Source: Ailurus styani (lineage: Eukaryota > Chordata > Mammalia > Carnivora > Ailuridae). From it: a stretch of DNA of 64,000 nucleotides. Shown piece by piece: positions 11,212 through 23,493 of the stretch. Where the stretch lies: positions 1 through 64,000 of the forward strand of contig LNAC01000750.1 in NCBI GenBank assembly GCA_002007465.1, read 5' to 3'. Under the pieces are notes generated by a model that was not told the DNA's origin, made no database searches, and was given only the letters and a program-made list of their open reading frames with translations. The translations under genes were made by a program, and so were the position numbers. Position 1 is the first letter of the stretch. Each line of letters opens with the position of its first letter.

Positions 11212-11404
11212 CCACTGAGGCCCCCTGTACAGTTTCCGTGGATACAGGGACTGCTCAGGCACTCGTTCACCTGTGAGTAACAGCTGGGGTGATGAGGACC
11301 CTCGGGGCACAGACAGCGGAAACCATTCACATCGTTGATGCATGTTGCACCCTTTCGACAGGGATTGGAGGCACACTCATCAATGTCAATGTTACATCTC
11401 TGCC
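11212..11404 (-). CDS. NOTCH2: NOTCH2 exon 13: end of EGF17, EGF18, first part of EGF19
   Basis: This 193-bp exon enters in phase 1 and leaves in phase 2, so it cannot be skipped alone without a frameshift. Acceptor CTTCTCTGCAG, donor AGTGG|GTGAGT. It encodes '[20 protein letters not shown]' through '[10 protein letters not shown]', about human residues 677 to 740. EGF18 carries both an O-glucose motif (CASNPC) and an O-fucose motif (CRKGATC), and has the unusual last loop [11 protein letters not shown]19 starts with QVNEC and is split across the next intron. Changes from human include Asp for Gly in CINDVNG, Leu for Ile in FRCLC and Ser for Asn in LSSPC. Confidence 0.96.
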
Positions 11405-12029
11405 CTGCAGAGAAGGGAAAGTTTTTGTCAAATCCAAAATGCTTAGGGAAGAGACACAGAACTATGAGAGATACTGTGTTGACACCTTCCATCTGCACAG
11501 GCTATAAGATACCTTGGGCACCAAATGCAAGATTTAAATAATAGGACACCTAAGAGCACTTGGCACCATGCAAGGAAGTAGCAAACAGCATAGTCAGTCT
11601 TCCGATAATATAGCCAAGTCAACAAATTGCTGGAACAGCACCACAGTGTTTTGATATATATTTCTTCTTTACTCCATCTTAGAAATAGGGAAACTTCAAA
11701 AAGAGAACATCAAATGTTACCAAAGTTGGCTGTTCTCTTGCTGCTGTTCTGAGTACTCTCGAAGAAGCTTTTATCACTGTTTTCAGCTGATTCACCGCAA
11801 ATTAATTTTTTCAGTCACCCTCTTACATTTCTACCTATGGTATATCTCAATTGCTCAGAATACTTAGAGAATAAGCTATTAATTTAATGATTATATTGGC
11901 TAAAAAGAAAGCTATTTTGCTTTCATTCTTAGAGTTGTATTAATCCATTTTCTGCCTAAGAAGGGTATTCGAAACATAATTTTATTGTCTTCTGATATTG
12001 AGAAAATAATCCAGGGTCTCTTAATCTAG

Positions 12030-12202
12030 ACCAGTGGTTCTCAAACTTTAATGTGCAAAAAGAGTCACTTAAAATACTTGTTTTAAAAGGAGATTCTTAG
12101 GCCCTATCACCATAGACTGATCACAATCTGGAGGGAGTACAGAAAACCATATTTTAAATAATGCAGATGGTTCAAATATTACATTTTGAAAAACTCTGAT
12201 AT
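12030..12202 (+). mobile_element. MER5-like hAT nonautonomous DNA transposon relic
   Basis: It starts with 'cagtggttctcaaacttta', followed by the typical 'aagagtcacttaaaatactt' and 'ggagattcttaggccctatc', and ends near 'attttgaaaaactctgat', a decayed inverted repeat of the start. The order matches MER5A as remembered. Confidence 0.7.
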
Positions 12203-13239
12203 AGACAATTATTAATTTATCATGTAATAATGTAAATGCTCAGAATATATGAAATTAAGTAAATATATTCTTCCTCTAAAAACTACATAAGGCTGCACTT
12301 TGAAAAGATGTCAGCTCTAACTTTGACATTTGTTGTTTTAAGCTGAATAAAGTGTGCCATTTATATAACAGTTTTGCTTCATTAAATTTTGAATAACTGA
12401 GACTTAACTATATGTTCCAAAATGATATAAAATTTTTAAATAACCCATAATTTTGTAAATGAGTGGCAACAACCAACTGCTGTGAAGGAATTTATAAGTT
12501 TCAAAGAATACAATTTTCTGATTCAGATAAAAACATGCATTTTTATTTAAGAAAGAGTAACCCTGCATTTAGAACAGGAAATTCCAAATGAAATAGATCC
12601 ACACCCCTTTAAAGTATGGGTATTAACATTTTTTTCACTCTCCGTTGCTCTCTAAACCATTATTGGTGGTTCTTGTGGTAAAGACCCATAATCTGGTAGT
12701 GGTTGCTGTTTTCCTCTTAAGTGTTTTATTAATAACTTATTTTTAAATACTATTTTCTTAGCCTCAACCTCAGATTTTCTTTTAGATGTTTGCCACTGGC
12801 ACCAAGAGAGGAGCCAGAACCCTTCAGCTGCACAGCTATCCTTGGCCTACTATCCAGTGGAGATGAGGAAAAAGCCTTCTTTTTCTGTCCTTTGTAGGAA
12901 GCATTTTCTCAGAAGTCTCTCCTCCCAGGTTTTCCTCATTTGCTATAAAAACTCTTCCCAGAATCAATTTTCAAGTCATCTTTAACCGAGGGGATTAAAT
13001 GCCTCCTTGTGCAGTCTATCATGAGGACTGACTGCTTCACGATTAGGAGTTTCCACCCAGCATCGGAAATGCCCAGCACAAGACTGCATCTTATTGGGCT
13101 CAGGAACTGCCGAATGAGAAGTTAACCAATGTTTCCCTCCTTGTAGGTACTCAACAAAATACCGTTTAATGAACAAAAGCATGGTATAGTCCACGTGAGA
13201 GACTGGAGTTGGATGTCAGAAGTCCCGTATGTGAGTTCT

Positions 13240-13350
13240 AGTCATTCACTCAGCAATATTTATTGTTTCCTCCACGCTAGACACTGTTTTAGACACTGGC
13301 TAAGAAGATGATTAGGGAGGTTTCTGCCTTCTGGGAATGTGCAGTCCTAG
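13240..13350 (-). mobile_element. L2-like LINE 3' end relic
   Basis: The segment 'cattcactcagcaatattta' with 'gctagacactgttttagaca' matches the reverse complement of the L2 3' terminus. Very short and old. Confidence 0.5.
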
Positions 13351-13487
13351 CTGTGTGACTCGATATATACAAAATATATTTGTATACATCACATGGAGAC
13401 ATCGAGCTCTATCTCTCGTTGTCTTACTTGTTAAATGGGAATAGTAAAACTTCCTTATCTACTTTTTGTGTTTTGTCTTGTTAATAC

Positions 13488-13975
13488 TTTGAGATATAAC
13501 TGATGTATAATACCATATAAGTTTAAGGTATACAGCATACTGATTTGATACACTTATGTATTGCAATAGATTATCACTTTAGTGTTAGCTAATACCTCTA
13601 TTATGTCACATAATTATCATTTCTTTTTTGTGGTGAGAACAATTAAGACTCTTGTAGCAACTCTGAAGTTTATTATACAGTATTGCTGACTATAATGACT
13701 GTGCTGTGATAAGTCTCCAGACCTTATTTATCTACTAGTTTCAAGTCTGTCCCCTTAAATACATCTCCCCCATTAGCCCAGCCCCTGCTAACCACCTTTC
13801 TACACTATTTTTATGTGTTTGGCATTTTTGTATTCTGCATACAAGTGATATTATACAGTATTTGTCTTTCTCTGACTGACTTATCTCACTTAGCATAAAG
13901 CCCTAAAGGCCCATCCATTTTGTCTCAAATAGGAAGATTGTATTCTTTTTAATGGTTAAGTGATATAAATTGATT
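13488..13975 (-). mobile_element. Old L1 3' UTR fragment
   Basis: The plus strand reads as the reverse of a mammalian L1 3' end: 'tgagatataactgatgtata', 'ctatgctgt'-like words, and the reversed ORF2-terminal part 'ctgacttatctcacttagca' and 'ggcccatccattttgtctc'. Diverged, without open frame. Confidence 0.7.
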
Positions 13976-14542
13976 TCAGCATTACTGCAAGATTCCTAGT
14001 TCTTAGCAGTGTGCCTGTTCAGAATAACCTAATAATGGTTAATTAAGGGCAAAAGAACCAAAAAGCAATTGTATGTTAAATGTTTATAAGTTACAAATTT
14101 ATATATTTGTATATATAAATTATACACTTTACTACTGATTAGAAGCTACTATAAGACATTTAGAGAGAGGAGAGATTATACAACTCAAATATATGTTTTC
14201 TCATTGTACTTTGGTGATTTATATGATTTTATAATGACATTATAATGAGGATTAGCTACCTTGGTAGTTCTATTACTCATGATCAGCTTTTCAAATGCTT
14301 TTTGAAAACTACTAGAGTTTGGTAGATAGTAAAGTTTTCAAAACTTCACCTGTTTCAGATGATATTGAGTTCCAAAGTACAAATAATGATTTACAGCTTA
14401 AAAACACAGTCTGTGGTTAAATCATGTAGCTCTGAAAATTACAGTGGATACTTCCAGTATCTCCTATCTAGAAATTACTGGGAATTTTCCAATAATTGTT
14501 TCTAAAATTGTGTTTAGCTATTTCTGCCCAATGTGTTTTTTT

Positions 14543-14930
14543 TAAAAAACTGAGCTATAGTTGACATATAACATACCAGTTAGTATGTAACAAAATGATT
14601 TGATATTTGTATATACTGCAAAATGATCACCAGAATAACTCTAGTTAACATCCAGCACCATACATAGCTCAAAAAAATTTTTTTCTTGCTTTTTGCCTGT
14701 TTTTAACTTGGATTATTTGCTTCTTTGCTATTGACTTGAATGAGCTCTTTATACATTTTGGATATTATTAACCCCTTTTCAGATATATCATTTGCAAATA
14801 TTTTCTCCCATTTTATAGGCTGCCATTTCAACTGATTGTTCCTTGCTGTGCAGAAGCACTTTAAGTAGTCCCGCTTGTTTATTTTAGTTTTTGTTGCCTG
14901 TGCTTTTGGTTTCTTATTCAACTTATCTGC
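14543..14930 (-). mobile_element. Old L1 fragment (3' UTR plus ORF2 piece)
   Basis: Positions 14543-14670 resemble the reversed L1 3' UTR ('gagctatagttgacatataa'). Positions 14695-14930 resemble a separate, more 5' piece of ORF2, so internal sequence is missing. On the minus strand 14703-14921 reads as an L1 ORF2-type polypeptide with cysteine and tryptophan clusters; it is a relic, not a gene. Confidence 0.65.
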
Positions 14931-15098
14931 TTTTATGGACTGTTATGAGAAGTCAGGAAAATAATAGATATGAACGCGAAACTAAAAAAGCAGTTTGTAA
15001 AACTGAAAAGTAGCTTGTAGAAGTGTCATTTGATTTCTTACATTCCCAGTCAATCAGTAAGTATAAAGAGGTCTGAGGAGAATACAGAATTTAGTCTT

Positions 15099-15232
15099 TT
15101 TTTTTTTATTCTTTGCCCCAGGGGTACAGGTCTGTGAATCATCAGGCTTACATCTTTCACAGCATTCACCAAAGCACAACCCCTCCCCAATGTCCATAAC
15201 CCATCCACCCTATCCCTACCCTCCCTTAAAAA
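15099..15232 (-). mobile_element. Young L1 3' end, short
   Basis: Reversed L1 3' terminus: poly-T, then 'tattctttgccccaggggta' through 'aacccatccaccctatccct'. It is the same family as 50937-51140 but only about 130 bp long. The target-site duplication is not clear. Confidence 0.85.
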
Positions 15233-15282
15233 GAAAAACTTACTTGTATCTGTCAAAGTTGTCATGAGAATTATAAAACAAA

Positions 15283-15320
15283 AGAAAGAAAGAAAAAGAA
15301 AGAAAGAAAGAAAGAAAAGT
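15283..15320 (+). repeat. (GAAA)n / (AAAG)n microsatellite
   Basis: A tetranucleotide run 'aaagaaagaaagaaa' with a single interruption, about 38 bp. Likely length-variable. Confidence 0.9.
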
Positions 15321-15724
15321 AGTAGTGTTAAAATAATACAAAGGAAAGGGTAAAACACCTCACATTTACAGCTTATGTATATGTAATAGCAGAGTTGTCT
15401 GTGGTATTTTCAGCAGCTGATTAAAAAAACAAAAAACGAAAAAAAAAATAGACATAGAAAATCGTTCCAAGAACAGAGTACCACCCAGTAACCAAAACAT
15501 TCCACTTCTTGGTTATGTAATTTCATGCTACACCTTAGGTTTATTTTAGAATATTTTTAGCCTATGTCCTCCCTTCTTGACCTCCTTGGTTTGCTGAATG
15601 TTAAAAAGAGAGACAATATGATTTACTGGCATTTCAAAAAAAAAAAAAAGACCAGTGTAAGGCTTATATATCTAAAGAGAAGTCCAAACAGGCACCCACT
15701 TAGGCTGTCTGGTGAGGTGAGAAT

Positions 15725-15928
15725 GGGGATGGGTTCTAGAGTAGGACCACCTGGACTGGAACCCTGGCCACAATGTACCTGTAATGTTACTTAACCTCTG
15801 TAAGCTCTGGGTTTCTCATCAATACCATAGGAATGATAATGGCTGTGATAATTAAAAGAGATTAGGTGCCTACCACCTAGCTCAAAATAAGCTCTTAATA
15901 AATGGTAGTTATTCTATTGTTACCTATT
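15725..15928 (+). mobile_element. MIR-like SINE relic
   Basis: MIR order: 'cctggactggaaccctggcc', 'atgttacttaacctctgtaa', 'ggaatgataatggctgtgat', then 'gctcttaataaatggtagtt'. Diverged, no duplication visible. Confidence 0.72.
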
Positions 15929-17123
15929 TAACAAAAATGCACCGACTATCCTATCTAGCAGGAATTTTGGGGTATTTAATTGGCTGTCACTTAATCTTGG
16001 AGTAACAAGTTTTAGGACCCAGAAGTACAGCTGGATACTACCAGCAGGGCTGGGCACTATATATGACAGCTTTCATCATGCCTGTCTTCTGAGTGATCTT
16101 CCACTGAGCAGAGATCTCAGTGACCCGTGTGGGCCACAAACATTACTACTTTGCATACACAAAGTATGTATGCACTACTTTGCATACATACCAAGCAGGA
16201 GAAAGGATTGTGAAATATACAGGAAAGTAAGCTCCCAGCAAGCAAGAGGCAGACATTCACTTCACTTGGCCCTGAAAGCCATTTGACACCATGGGTTAAA
16301 AAGCTCTGAGGGAAATTTCTCACATTGGTTGCAAATGACCACATGGTATTTATTAAATGGTAACATTATTACCTAAATGCCTGCTTGCATGTGGCACTGT
16401 CTAGAAAGAATAGGATAGGCATCATATATGCCCTCTGATGGTGCCGTTAACAAGTAAATGTGTCAGCAAGGTGCCGCAGATTTCTCAGTAGCCCCCAGCA
16501 CTTTCTGATAGGGGGCAAAAAGATAAAGGTAATCTTATTAACAACAAAACAGAGAGAAGATTTATGTTTGTGTGTGTATACAAGCATGCGTGTGTAAATG
16601 TTCTAGCTAGTCATAATAATTATAACCAATCATATTTTAGCCATTTACTTTCTTCCTCCTAGTGAGAAAAGATCTCCCTTGCACTAGCCAAGTTAGCTTG
16701 GTCCTCCCAAGTTCTGGCCTCATCCAACAATCTTCAAGAGGAAGTACTCAGAAAAAAGCATTTAGTGTTTTCATAGAATTTTATCTTGGCTATACTTTTA
16801 CGAAGGCATTCACTACTAAGTGTAGCAAATTAAAGGTGGCATTAGATGTTACACAGCTCAAGCACAGTGACAGAAACTCATGGTCTCACTAGAAATGCTT
16901 TTCAGGTAGGTAAAACACATGGTCTAAAAACCCTAATTAATGGAAAGCTTCATGTTACAGTTTAGGGAAGGCATATAAGTAGAAAACTGGGCCAGAGAAG
17001 TACAGAAACAAACTTCTAACGTTCCAAGAGATAAAGAAATAAGGAACATTTGAAAAGTACATTTTCTTTAGATGCCCCTTTCCCAGGAGGCTGGGACCTC
17101 CTGACAAAAAGGGTGTTTGTTAC

Positions 17124-17234
17124 CTGTGAATCCCGGTGAGCAGACACAACTGTAACGATTAATGCCATCCATACAGACTCCGTGGACACAAGGGTTACTT
17201 GCACAGTCGTCAAAATTGATTTCACAATTAACAC
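17124..17234 (-). CDS. NOTCH2: NOTCH2 exon 12: end of EGF16, EGF17
   Basis: This 111-bp exon is phase 1 on both sides; acceptor CTATCTTTGCAG, donor ACAG|GTAACA. Direct translation gives '[20 protein letters not shown]' then '[17 protein letters not shown]', about human residues 640 to 676. EGF17 has the compact spacing CVHGVC between cysteines 2 and 3, so no O-fucose site, and it keeps the O-glucose motif CASNPC. Val replaces Ile twice relative to remembered human (VHGVC for IHGIC). No methionine-initiated open frame covers it; the call rests on splice sites, frame and family match. Confidence 0.95.
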
Positions 17235-20200
17235 CTGCAAAGATAGAAGCAAAAAGAAACCAGTACTACCACAAAAATAGCATGTGATACTAGGGGCTGA
17301 GAAATCTAAAGAGTATCCAGCCAACCCTGGATAGGGTAAGGCATCAGATCTCCAAAGTGTAGTCCCCCAGACCCCTTCAGGGGGATTATGAGGTCAAAAC
17401 TATTTTATGAATCACGCTAAGCCACTATCTGCCTGTTTCAGTGTATTGGCATCTGCACTCCTGGTGCAAAAGCAATGGGGGTAGGATTGCTGGGATGTTA
17501 GCAGGAATCAAGGTACTGGTGCCAAATTGTTCTAGTTAGTGGTCTTCCACGCACTCACAGTTTAAACCAACAAAAAGACAGTCTCACACAAAGGTAGTGT
17601 TCCTCAGGGGCACGTGCACCCGAATGTTTATAGCAGCAATGTCCACAATAGCCAAACTATGGAAAGAACCTAGATGTCCATCAACAGATGAATGGATAAA
17701 GAAGATGTGGTATATATATACAATGGAATACTATGCAGCTATCAAAAGAAACGAAATCTTGCCATTCGCAACGACATGGATGGAACTGGAGGGTATTATG
17801 CTGAGCGAAATAAGTCAATCAGAGAAAGACAATTATCATATGATCTCTCTGATATGAGGAACTTGAGGGGCAGGGTGGGGGGTTGTGGGGGGTAGGGAGG
17901 GAAAAATAATGAAACAAGATGGGATGGGGAAGGAGACAAACCATAAGAGACTTCTAATCTCATAAAACAAACTGAGGGTTACTGGGGGGTGGGAGGGTAG
18001 GGATAGGGTGGATGGGTTATGGACATTGGGGAGGGTTTGTGCTTTGGTGAATGCTGTGAAAGATGTAAGCCTGATGATTCACAGACCTGTACCCCTTGGG
18101 CAAATAATAAAAATAAAATTAAATAAAAAAAAAATAAAAATAAAAAATAAAAAATAAAAAATAAAATAAAAAAAAAAGACAGTCTCACTTAAGAATGACT
18201 TTGATGAAGAAGTCAAAATTATTAACTTTACATTTTTATTATATCTTGACCCTTGAATATATATCTACTGTTTTATGTAGTGAAACGGGAAATAAAGCAA
18301 TTATGTGGCATGCCAAGTACACAGTTGCTTCCAGGAAAAGCTGCTGTTTGATTGTTTGGGTTCTGAACTGAACATGCTTTTTTCATGGAATCCCATTTTA
18401 ATTGCGGGAACAAATGACAGAGGAATCAGGGCTATTCAGTCCTAAGTATTAAGCAAACATATGTGAAAGAAGTGAACTTATCATTTCAAGGAAAACAACT
18501 GACAGTATTGTGTTCCAAAAACAAAATTTAAGCTTTTGCAAGAAAACTAGAATTTTTGAACTTGTATCCACTGTCAGAAGCTTGAAACTGTCACTATTAT
18601 GGACATAAGATCAGGATAAATCTTGAAGGGCCTGGTATCTTTCATCTGGGGCTGTGCTGCCTCCCTTCTGGCTCATTCCCCAGATGAATGGTAGAGTTTG
18701 GCTATATTTAAAAAAGGTTTAATTGTAGATATGGATAACTAAACAGTAAGGATATACCAATCAAAATTTTTACCATTTTATAAAAATACTCATGATATTT
18801 TGTCATTTACTCAACAAGAATTTAGTGATGCTTTATTTCCCATTCATAAAAAAATGCCTTGGGAGTTTAAAAAATCTAAAAGCCTGGTAGAAAGGATACA
18901 AACTACCAAAATTTCTATGAAAAAATGTGAAAATTTTGGTTCACTCACACTTTATATTAATATTTATTAATAATAATTACATTAAAAAATTACTGAGCCA
19001 TTACTATGTGCAAGTACTTTGCCTCCCACTTTACAGAACTTTTCTTTAGTATTCTCACTCAACTGGCACATGAAGTTGCATTACACACCCGTTTTATCAT
19101 GGACTTGCACAATTACTGCAGCACAGCCAGGATGTGAGCCAGGCACTTGGGATTCTACACTCTTTGCCACACCTTACTGGTCACTTTGTGATTAATGAGG
19201 TCAGGCTGTCTCACTAGCCACAAATGAGGCAAGAGTTTCCATATTCCTTAGATACAAGTGCATACTTTTAGAAGTGTCTAGCCATTGGCTGATAACCCCC
19301 ATTTACCTAAAATTGAACACAACAGGCCACAGGAGGCTCTACTTTATTCGAGCAGGAACAGACACCCTGCCCAAGATGCGACAATGAGATTTTCTGATTG
19401 GAACATTGGAACATGAACTGCAGGACCCATGGTCTACAAACTGATCTGTTTCCTGCTAATTTCTGCAAAGCCTTATCAATCAAATCTCACTTGGAATCTG
19501 TAAGATACTTCTATGTGCTTTCACTAAATTCTTTGTCTACTTTGTAGTTTTGTTGCTTGTTCGCTAAAGGGTCTTTAAACTAGTCAAGTTGGTTTCTATG
19601 ACTTAAAACCTAAAGAAATTTACGTAGAACAGTTTCCCATCATAAGACCACGGGTGAAAGAAGCTTCAGAAGGGATTCTGGGCGGTATATCTCACTTTAA
19701 GTACCCAGTAAGTGAGAAACCACAATTATAACCAGCACATTGTAAAGTACCCCTTCTGTCTACACTCATCCAAACCCCAACCTAACAACTCAGGACCATG
19801 TTACAAGTGGGTCATAGATTCTTCCTCTAGAACTCAAGAGTCTATTCATAATGACTAATTAAAGAGACCCATTCATCTAGGACCCTACTACATGTCAGGG
19901 CTTTCTCCACCTACTACAGACCAAGATTTTTTAAAGATGCCTACATCTCTTTGCTTTAATTCTCCCAACAGCCATAGAAAGGGATCTGGCAGTTTTCTGA
20001 GAGATTCTGGGCCTTCATTCTATGCTGCCTGTACACCACTCACATTTACTTCTTGCATTTCTCAATGACAGCTACTTACACCTTGTATTCTCTGTCCTCC
20101 CCAGGGAATACACCTGATACATCCTGGCATAATGATATAATCCCAGAGAAAACAAAATGCTTGCCAACCCACTCACCCAGGTTTCCAGTACATTTGTTAT

Positions 20201-21471
20201 AATGGGGATGATAGCAAAGCCTAAAACAGCCCCGCCATTCTAAAGGCATCCTTTCAATTACTTGTAAATCTCTCAAATTTCTTTTCGTACTGCAATTTCT
20301 CATGTCTGGGGACCAGCCCGGAAGCAAATTGCTTTTGGAAGGTTTTACAAAGATCTATTCAGCCCTTTTAGTGAGTTATCTAAATGTGGGGAGGGGGGAG
20401 GCATTTTCAACTGTGAAGGCATGGGATGTTTTTCGTATGCTTGAGCAACTCAAAAAGGACTTTGTTTTCAAACTTGGCATGTACGAGGTCCTGGATGGGA
20501 ACCAGGGCCTTTGACAAGTTTGAAGAAATGGATTTGGAAATAACAAAATAAAATGAGGGCAGTTAACCACCTCCCCCACCTTTGCCCCCTACATAAGCCA
20601 TTTTCCTTAAATCAAGAATGAGTTCTCAATAAATCACTCCCTTGTATTGGCAGGTTCCCTTCTAACAAAGGCACACACTAGTTAATCTTCCACTAATACA
20701 TTTTCTTTGATCTGAGACATAGTACTTCTCTGTCCATTAACCACAGTTGTGACCATAATTATTCCTCGAATAAGTAAAACAGACTCCAGTGAAACCTGTG
20801 AAATGCTGCTGCCTGAGAAAATAGTTCAACATTCCCCCAGCAAGGAGCAGCATGCCCTCCCAAGTAACAAGCAGTCTCTCAACCAGAGTAGGGAAACCAC
20901 AATGAACTTGGGGAGGGAAATGGCGGCTCTGCATTCTAATTTACAATGACTGGGAGGTGCTGCAAAGCCTCTCCTCTCCCTGAGAATCCCCCCAAATGGC
21001 CAAGGCTCACCAGAGACACATGGTGGAAGAAAAGTGTCACATTAAAGACACCACTCTGAAAGAGAGAAAAACACAACTGGAAGGACAGGAGGAAGGGAAA
21101 TGGGAAAGGCCAGCTTCGTTCATCTGGGTGCGGTGGAGGCTACAGAAAAAAGGATAATCAAACCAAGCCACAAAGCCAATAGGGTTTCCAATTTTAAATA
21201 ATAATTTCAATTTTTTAAAGTAGTGTGTCTCCTTTCAACGAAAAAGACACACCCCAAATCATCAGTTTTGCAAAGCTATTGCATCTAATTTCTCCAATGG
21301 CTAGAGACATCTGCCTCTGAGATGTTTTTGGCTGTAGCTTTGGCTGTGCCTCTCCGAATCAGGATTATTTTTCAGGTCTCTAAGCATATGCCATGACAGC
21401 CTGAGATGTATGTGTAAACTGTGTGGGGGGAACAGTGAAAGCCCAGAGGAGACATAGGTTGAGCTGCTTAC
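17235..21471 (-). other. Intron 11 (4237 bp)
   Basis: A young L1 occupies 17588-18172. The rest (18189-21471) shows no element I can name, despite its length. It contains a compact less AT-rich stretch around 20290-20520, of unknown meaning. Confidence 0.85.
17588..18172 (+). mobile_element. Young 5'-truncated L1 with ORF2 C-terminus
   Basis: A 585-bp insert starting in L1 ORF2 and ending in an A-rich (TAAAAA)n tail. The exact 16-bp target-site duplication is 'aaaaagacagtctcac', at 17572-17587 and 18173-18188. The ORF2 C-terminal reading frame (to about 17857) is still open and shows the conserved 'MWYIYTMEYYAAIKRNEI' stretch. The 3' UTR has a G-rich tract at about 17868-17900. The intact duplication and frame indicate a recent insertion. 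Confidence 0.95.
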
Positions 21472-21705
21472 CTGACGTGCCGGGCTGGCAATTGCACTGG
21501 TAGCCATTTACCAGGTCGATGCAGCGACCGTCATTCAGGCAGGGACTGCTGTAACACTCATCTATCTGGTCACTGCAGATGGCGCCCATGTACCCCGGGT
21601 TGCAGATGCAGGTGTAGGAATCAATTCCATCCTGACACTGGCCATGGTGGCAAGGATCAGGGTCACAGTTGTCGATGTTCTCTTCACACAACACACCAGT
21701 GAATC
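21472..21705 (-). CDS. NOTCH2: NOTCH2 exon 11: end of EGF14, EGF15, most of EGF16
   Basis: This 234-bp exon is phase 1 at both ends; acceptor CTCCTTCCCAG, donor TCAG|GTAAGC. It encodes '[20 protein letters not shown]' onward to '[12 protein letters not shown]', about human residues 562 to 639. EGF15 is short between its second and third cysteines (CHHGQC) and has no O-fucose site. EGF16 has the lead DQIDEC and O-glucose motif CYSSPC, with arginine instead of Ser/Thr before its third cysteine. No departure from human is apparent. The exon has the same length and phase as exon 6. Confidence 0.96.
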
Positions 21706-23379
21706 CTGGGAAGGAGTTTTACCAAGGAGGCTCAAAACTGAGTCAGACACTCCACACCTGAACGTTAAGTGTGGCCACGTCCACTTATCCTGCAGACCTC
21801 AGGTCCCCGAAGTTCATACTGTTGTAGACAATCAGCAGCTAAAACCAACTATTTGCCTGATTTATAAGGCAAGCCTAGAGTTGTGCTTAAAATAGTTTCT
21901 CAAATAAAATTTGTAGAATTCAAATACCTTTTTTAAATGACCAATGGTTTCACTGCAGAGATACTTGAACTGCATCTTCATTTCCTACTGGGCTTCAATG
22001 GGGAATAGCTCTCAATATTTTTCCAGTACATATTTACCGCTATACTCGTTTCTTCCCAAAACCAACATACAGATACTGTATCAATGGTTACACTTATCTC
22101 CCCAATTCTGACTTTGGAGGACAGTGAAATTTTCTTTGTCAGTCTCAAACCCTCCCAGAGTACTATGCTTAATACCAAGTTTTTAATAACCGTTAAATAA
22201 AATGAATGAAAATTTATGAGCATTTAAAAGAAAAAGGGGCAGATAAAACCTCCTTCATTCAATCCATTCTTTCAAAGGATTTTAAAGGAAGAGGGGCTCT
22301 CTTCCCTTTTAAACATGAATGTAATGTTTTTAAACTCTCTCCAGTGAAGGTTATTCTCTATGAGGATAATCTGGCCAGAGGAGGACAAAACCTGGAACTT
22401 CTCCAACCAAGGACAACAGTTCATGAAAAGAGAAAGCAGTTAAGCAGTTCATTTGACAGGACCTAATCTAAGGAGGCCTAGTAAATGGTAATGTTCCAGT
22501 ACTACCAAAACACTAATTCTCTGTGTTTATTTTTGTGACTTAGTTCCTTTTTCTGTCATCAGAAAGAAATCATGCACATGATGTTCCAAATCCTTTAAGA
22601 ATCCATCCTCTAAAATAAGAAAAAGGTCTTGAATTATATCCATAACTTCTTTCTCCCTTAAGTGGTCATATAAAAAATAAATTGGGAAATCATCTTTTAT
22701 AATAATTTCTAGTCTTTCTCTATAATCCTGGTCTGTGCAGAAGCAAATGTGGAACAAGGGACGTTTGCCTTATTCAAATCCACTCCCAAATGCAGAAATG
22801 TGGCCATAAATCAGAAATGTAGAGTATCTGTAAATAGATTCTTTGTCACTGTAGTAGCAAAAGTCAGGGAAGAGGACCTAAACTTTCCCAGACAGAGCTC
22901 TCTCTCCTGTTCAGATACACACCTGACTCTCAGGGTCAGAGCAGTCTTTTATCCAGAAAACCTCTGCACTTGCACACAATGGCCCTTAGATTTCTGGGCC
23001 TTTGTTCAATCACTTGCCCCAAGAAACACAGAGACAGGCCTCCTGCTGAGAAGCCCCAGTGAAAAATAGCTTTCAGCTGGAATTCTTCCCTTTCCCAAAG
23101 GAATAAGTCAAGCCAGCTGGAAACTCACCGCTGCCAAAATCTGTCCCAGAAAGACATGGACACCAAATGGAAATGTCCAAGCCAGGCCACTATTGTGTCT
23201 CGAGAAGGAGGCAGGTGTTGTAGAAGGAAACAGTGAGAGCAGCAAAAAATATACTAAAAGCAGCTCTCTCTAAACACAGAGCAGGCCATTAGTGGACTGG
23301 CTTGGTAGGACAGCTAGGACAGTCTCCTAGTTTGTTCAAATGGACCTACCAGGGGGATAAAAAGTGAGGACAATCTTAC
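21706..23379 (-). other. Intron 10 (1674 bp)
   Basis: No interspersed repeat is recognised. It contains a minus-strand open frame of about 80 codons (22527-22760) without a plausible start, discussed as a finding. Confidence 0.8.
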
Positions 23380-23493
23380 CTGTGGCACACTGGCATTCAT
23401 AGCCATTTGGGTGATCAATACACTTTGCCCCATTCAGACATGGAGTACTGGAACAGTCATCAATATCAATCTGGCAAACTGGCCCAGTGAAAC
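23380..23493 (-). CDS. NOTCH2: NOTCH2 exon 10: end of EGF13, EGF14
   Basis: This 114-bp exon is phase 1 on both sides; acceptor TGTCCTTTTAAG, donor ACAG|GTAAGA. Translation of the minus strand gives '[18 protein letters not shown]' followed by '[20 protein letters not shown]', about human residues 524 to 561, identical to human as remembered. EGF14 is calcium-binding (DIDDC), has the O-glucose motif CSSTPC, and lacks the O-fucose acceptor (Lys at that position). No methionine-initiated open frame covers this exon, so it is easily missed without splice-site reading. Confidence 0.96.

Larger units (their letters stand above)
11405..17123 (-). other. Intron 12 (5719 bp)
   Basis: It holds a MER5-like DNA transposon relic, old L1 fragments and a young L1 3' end, all in gene orientation, and one MIR. 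Segments 12205-13230, 14000-14540 and 15935-17120 show nothing I can assign. Confidence 0.85.

Noticed and set aside
14703..14921. Minus-strand 72-codon frame rich in Lys, Asn and Trp
   Set aside because: Matches the style and order of L1 ORF2 and adjoins an L1 3' UTR fragment; a relic.
17597..17857. Protein-like open frame of 86 codons
   Set aside because: It is the C-terminal end of L1 ORF2 in a 5'-truncated insertion, without promoter, and not a host gene.
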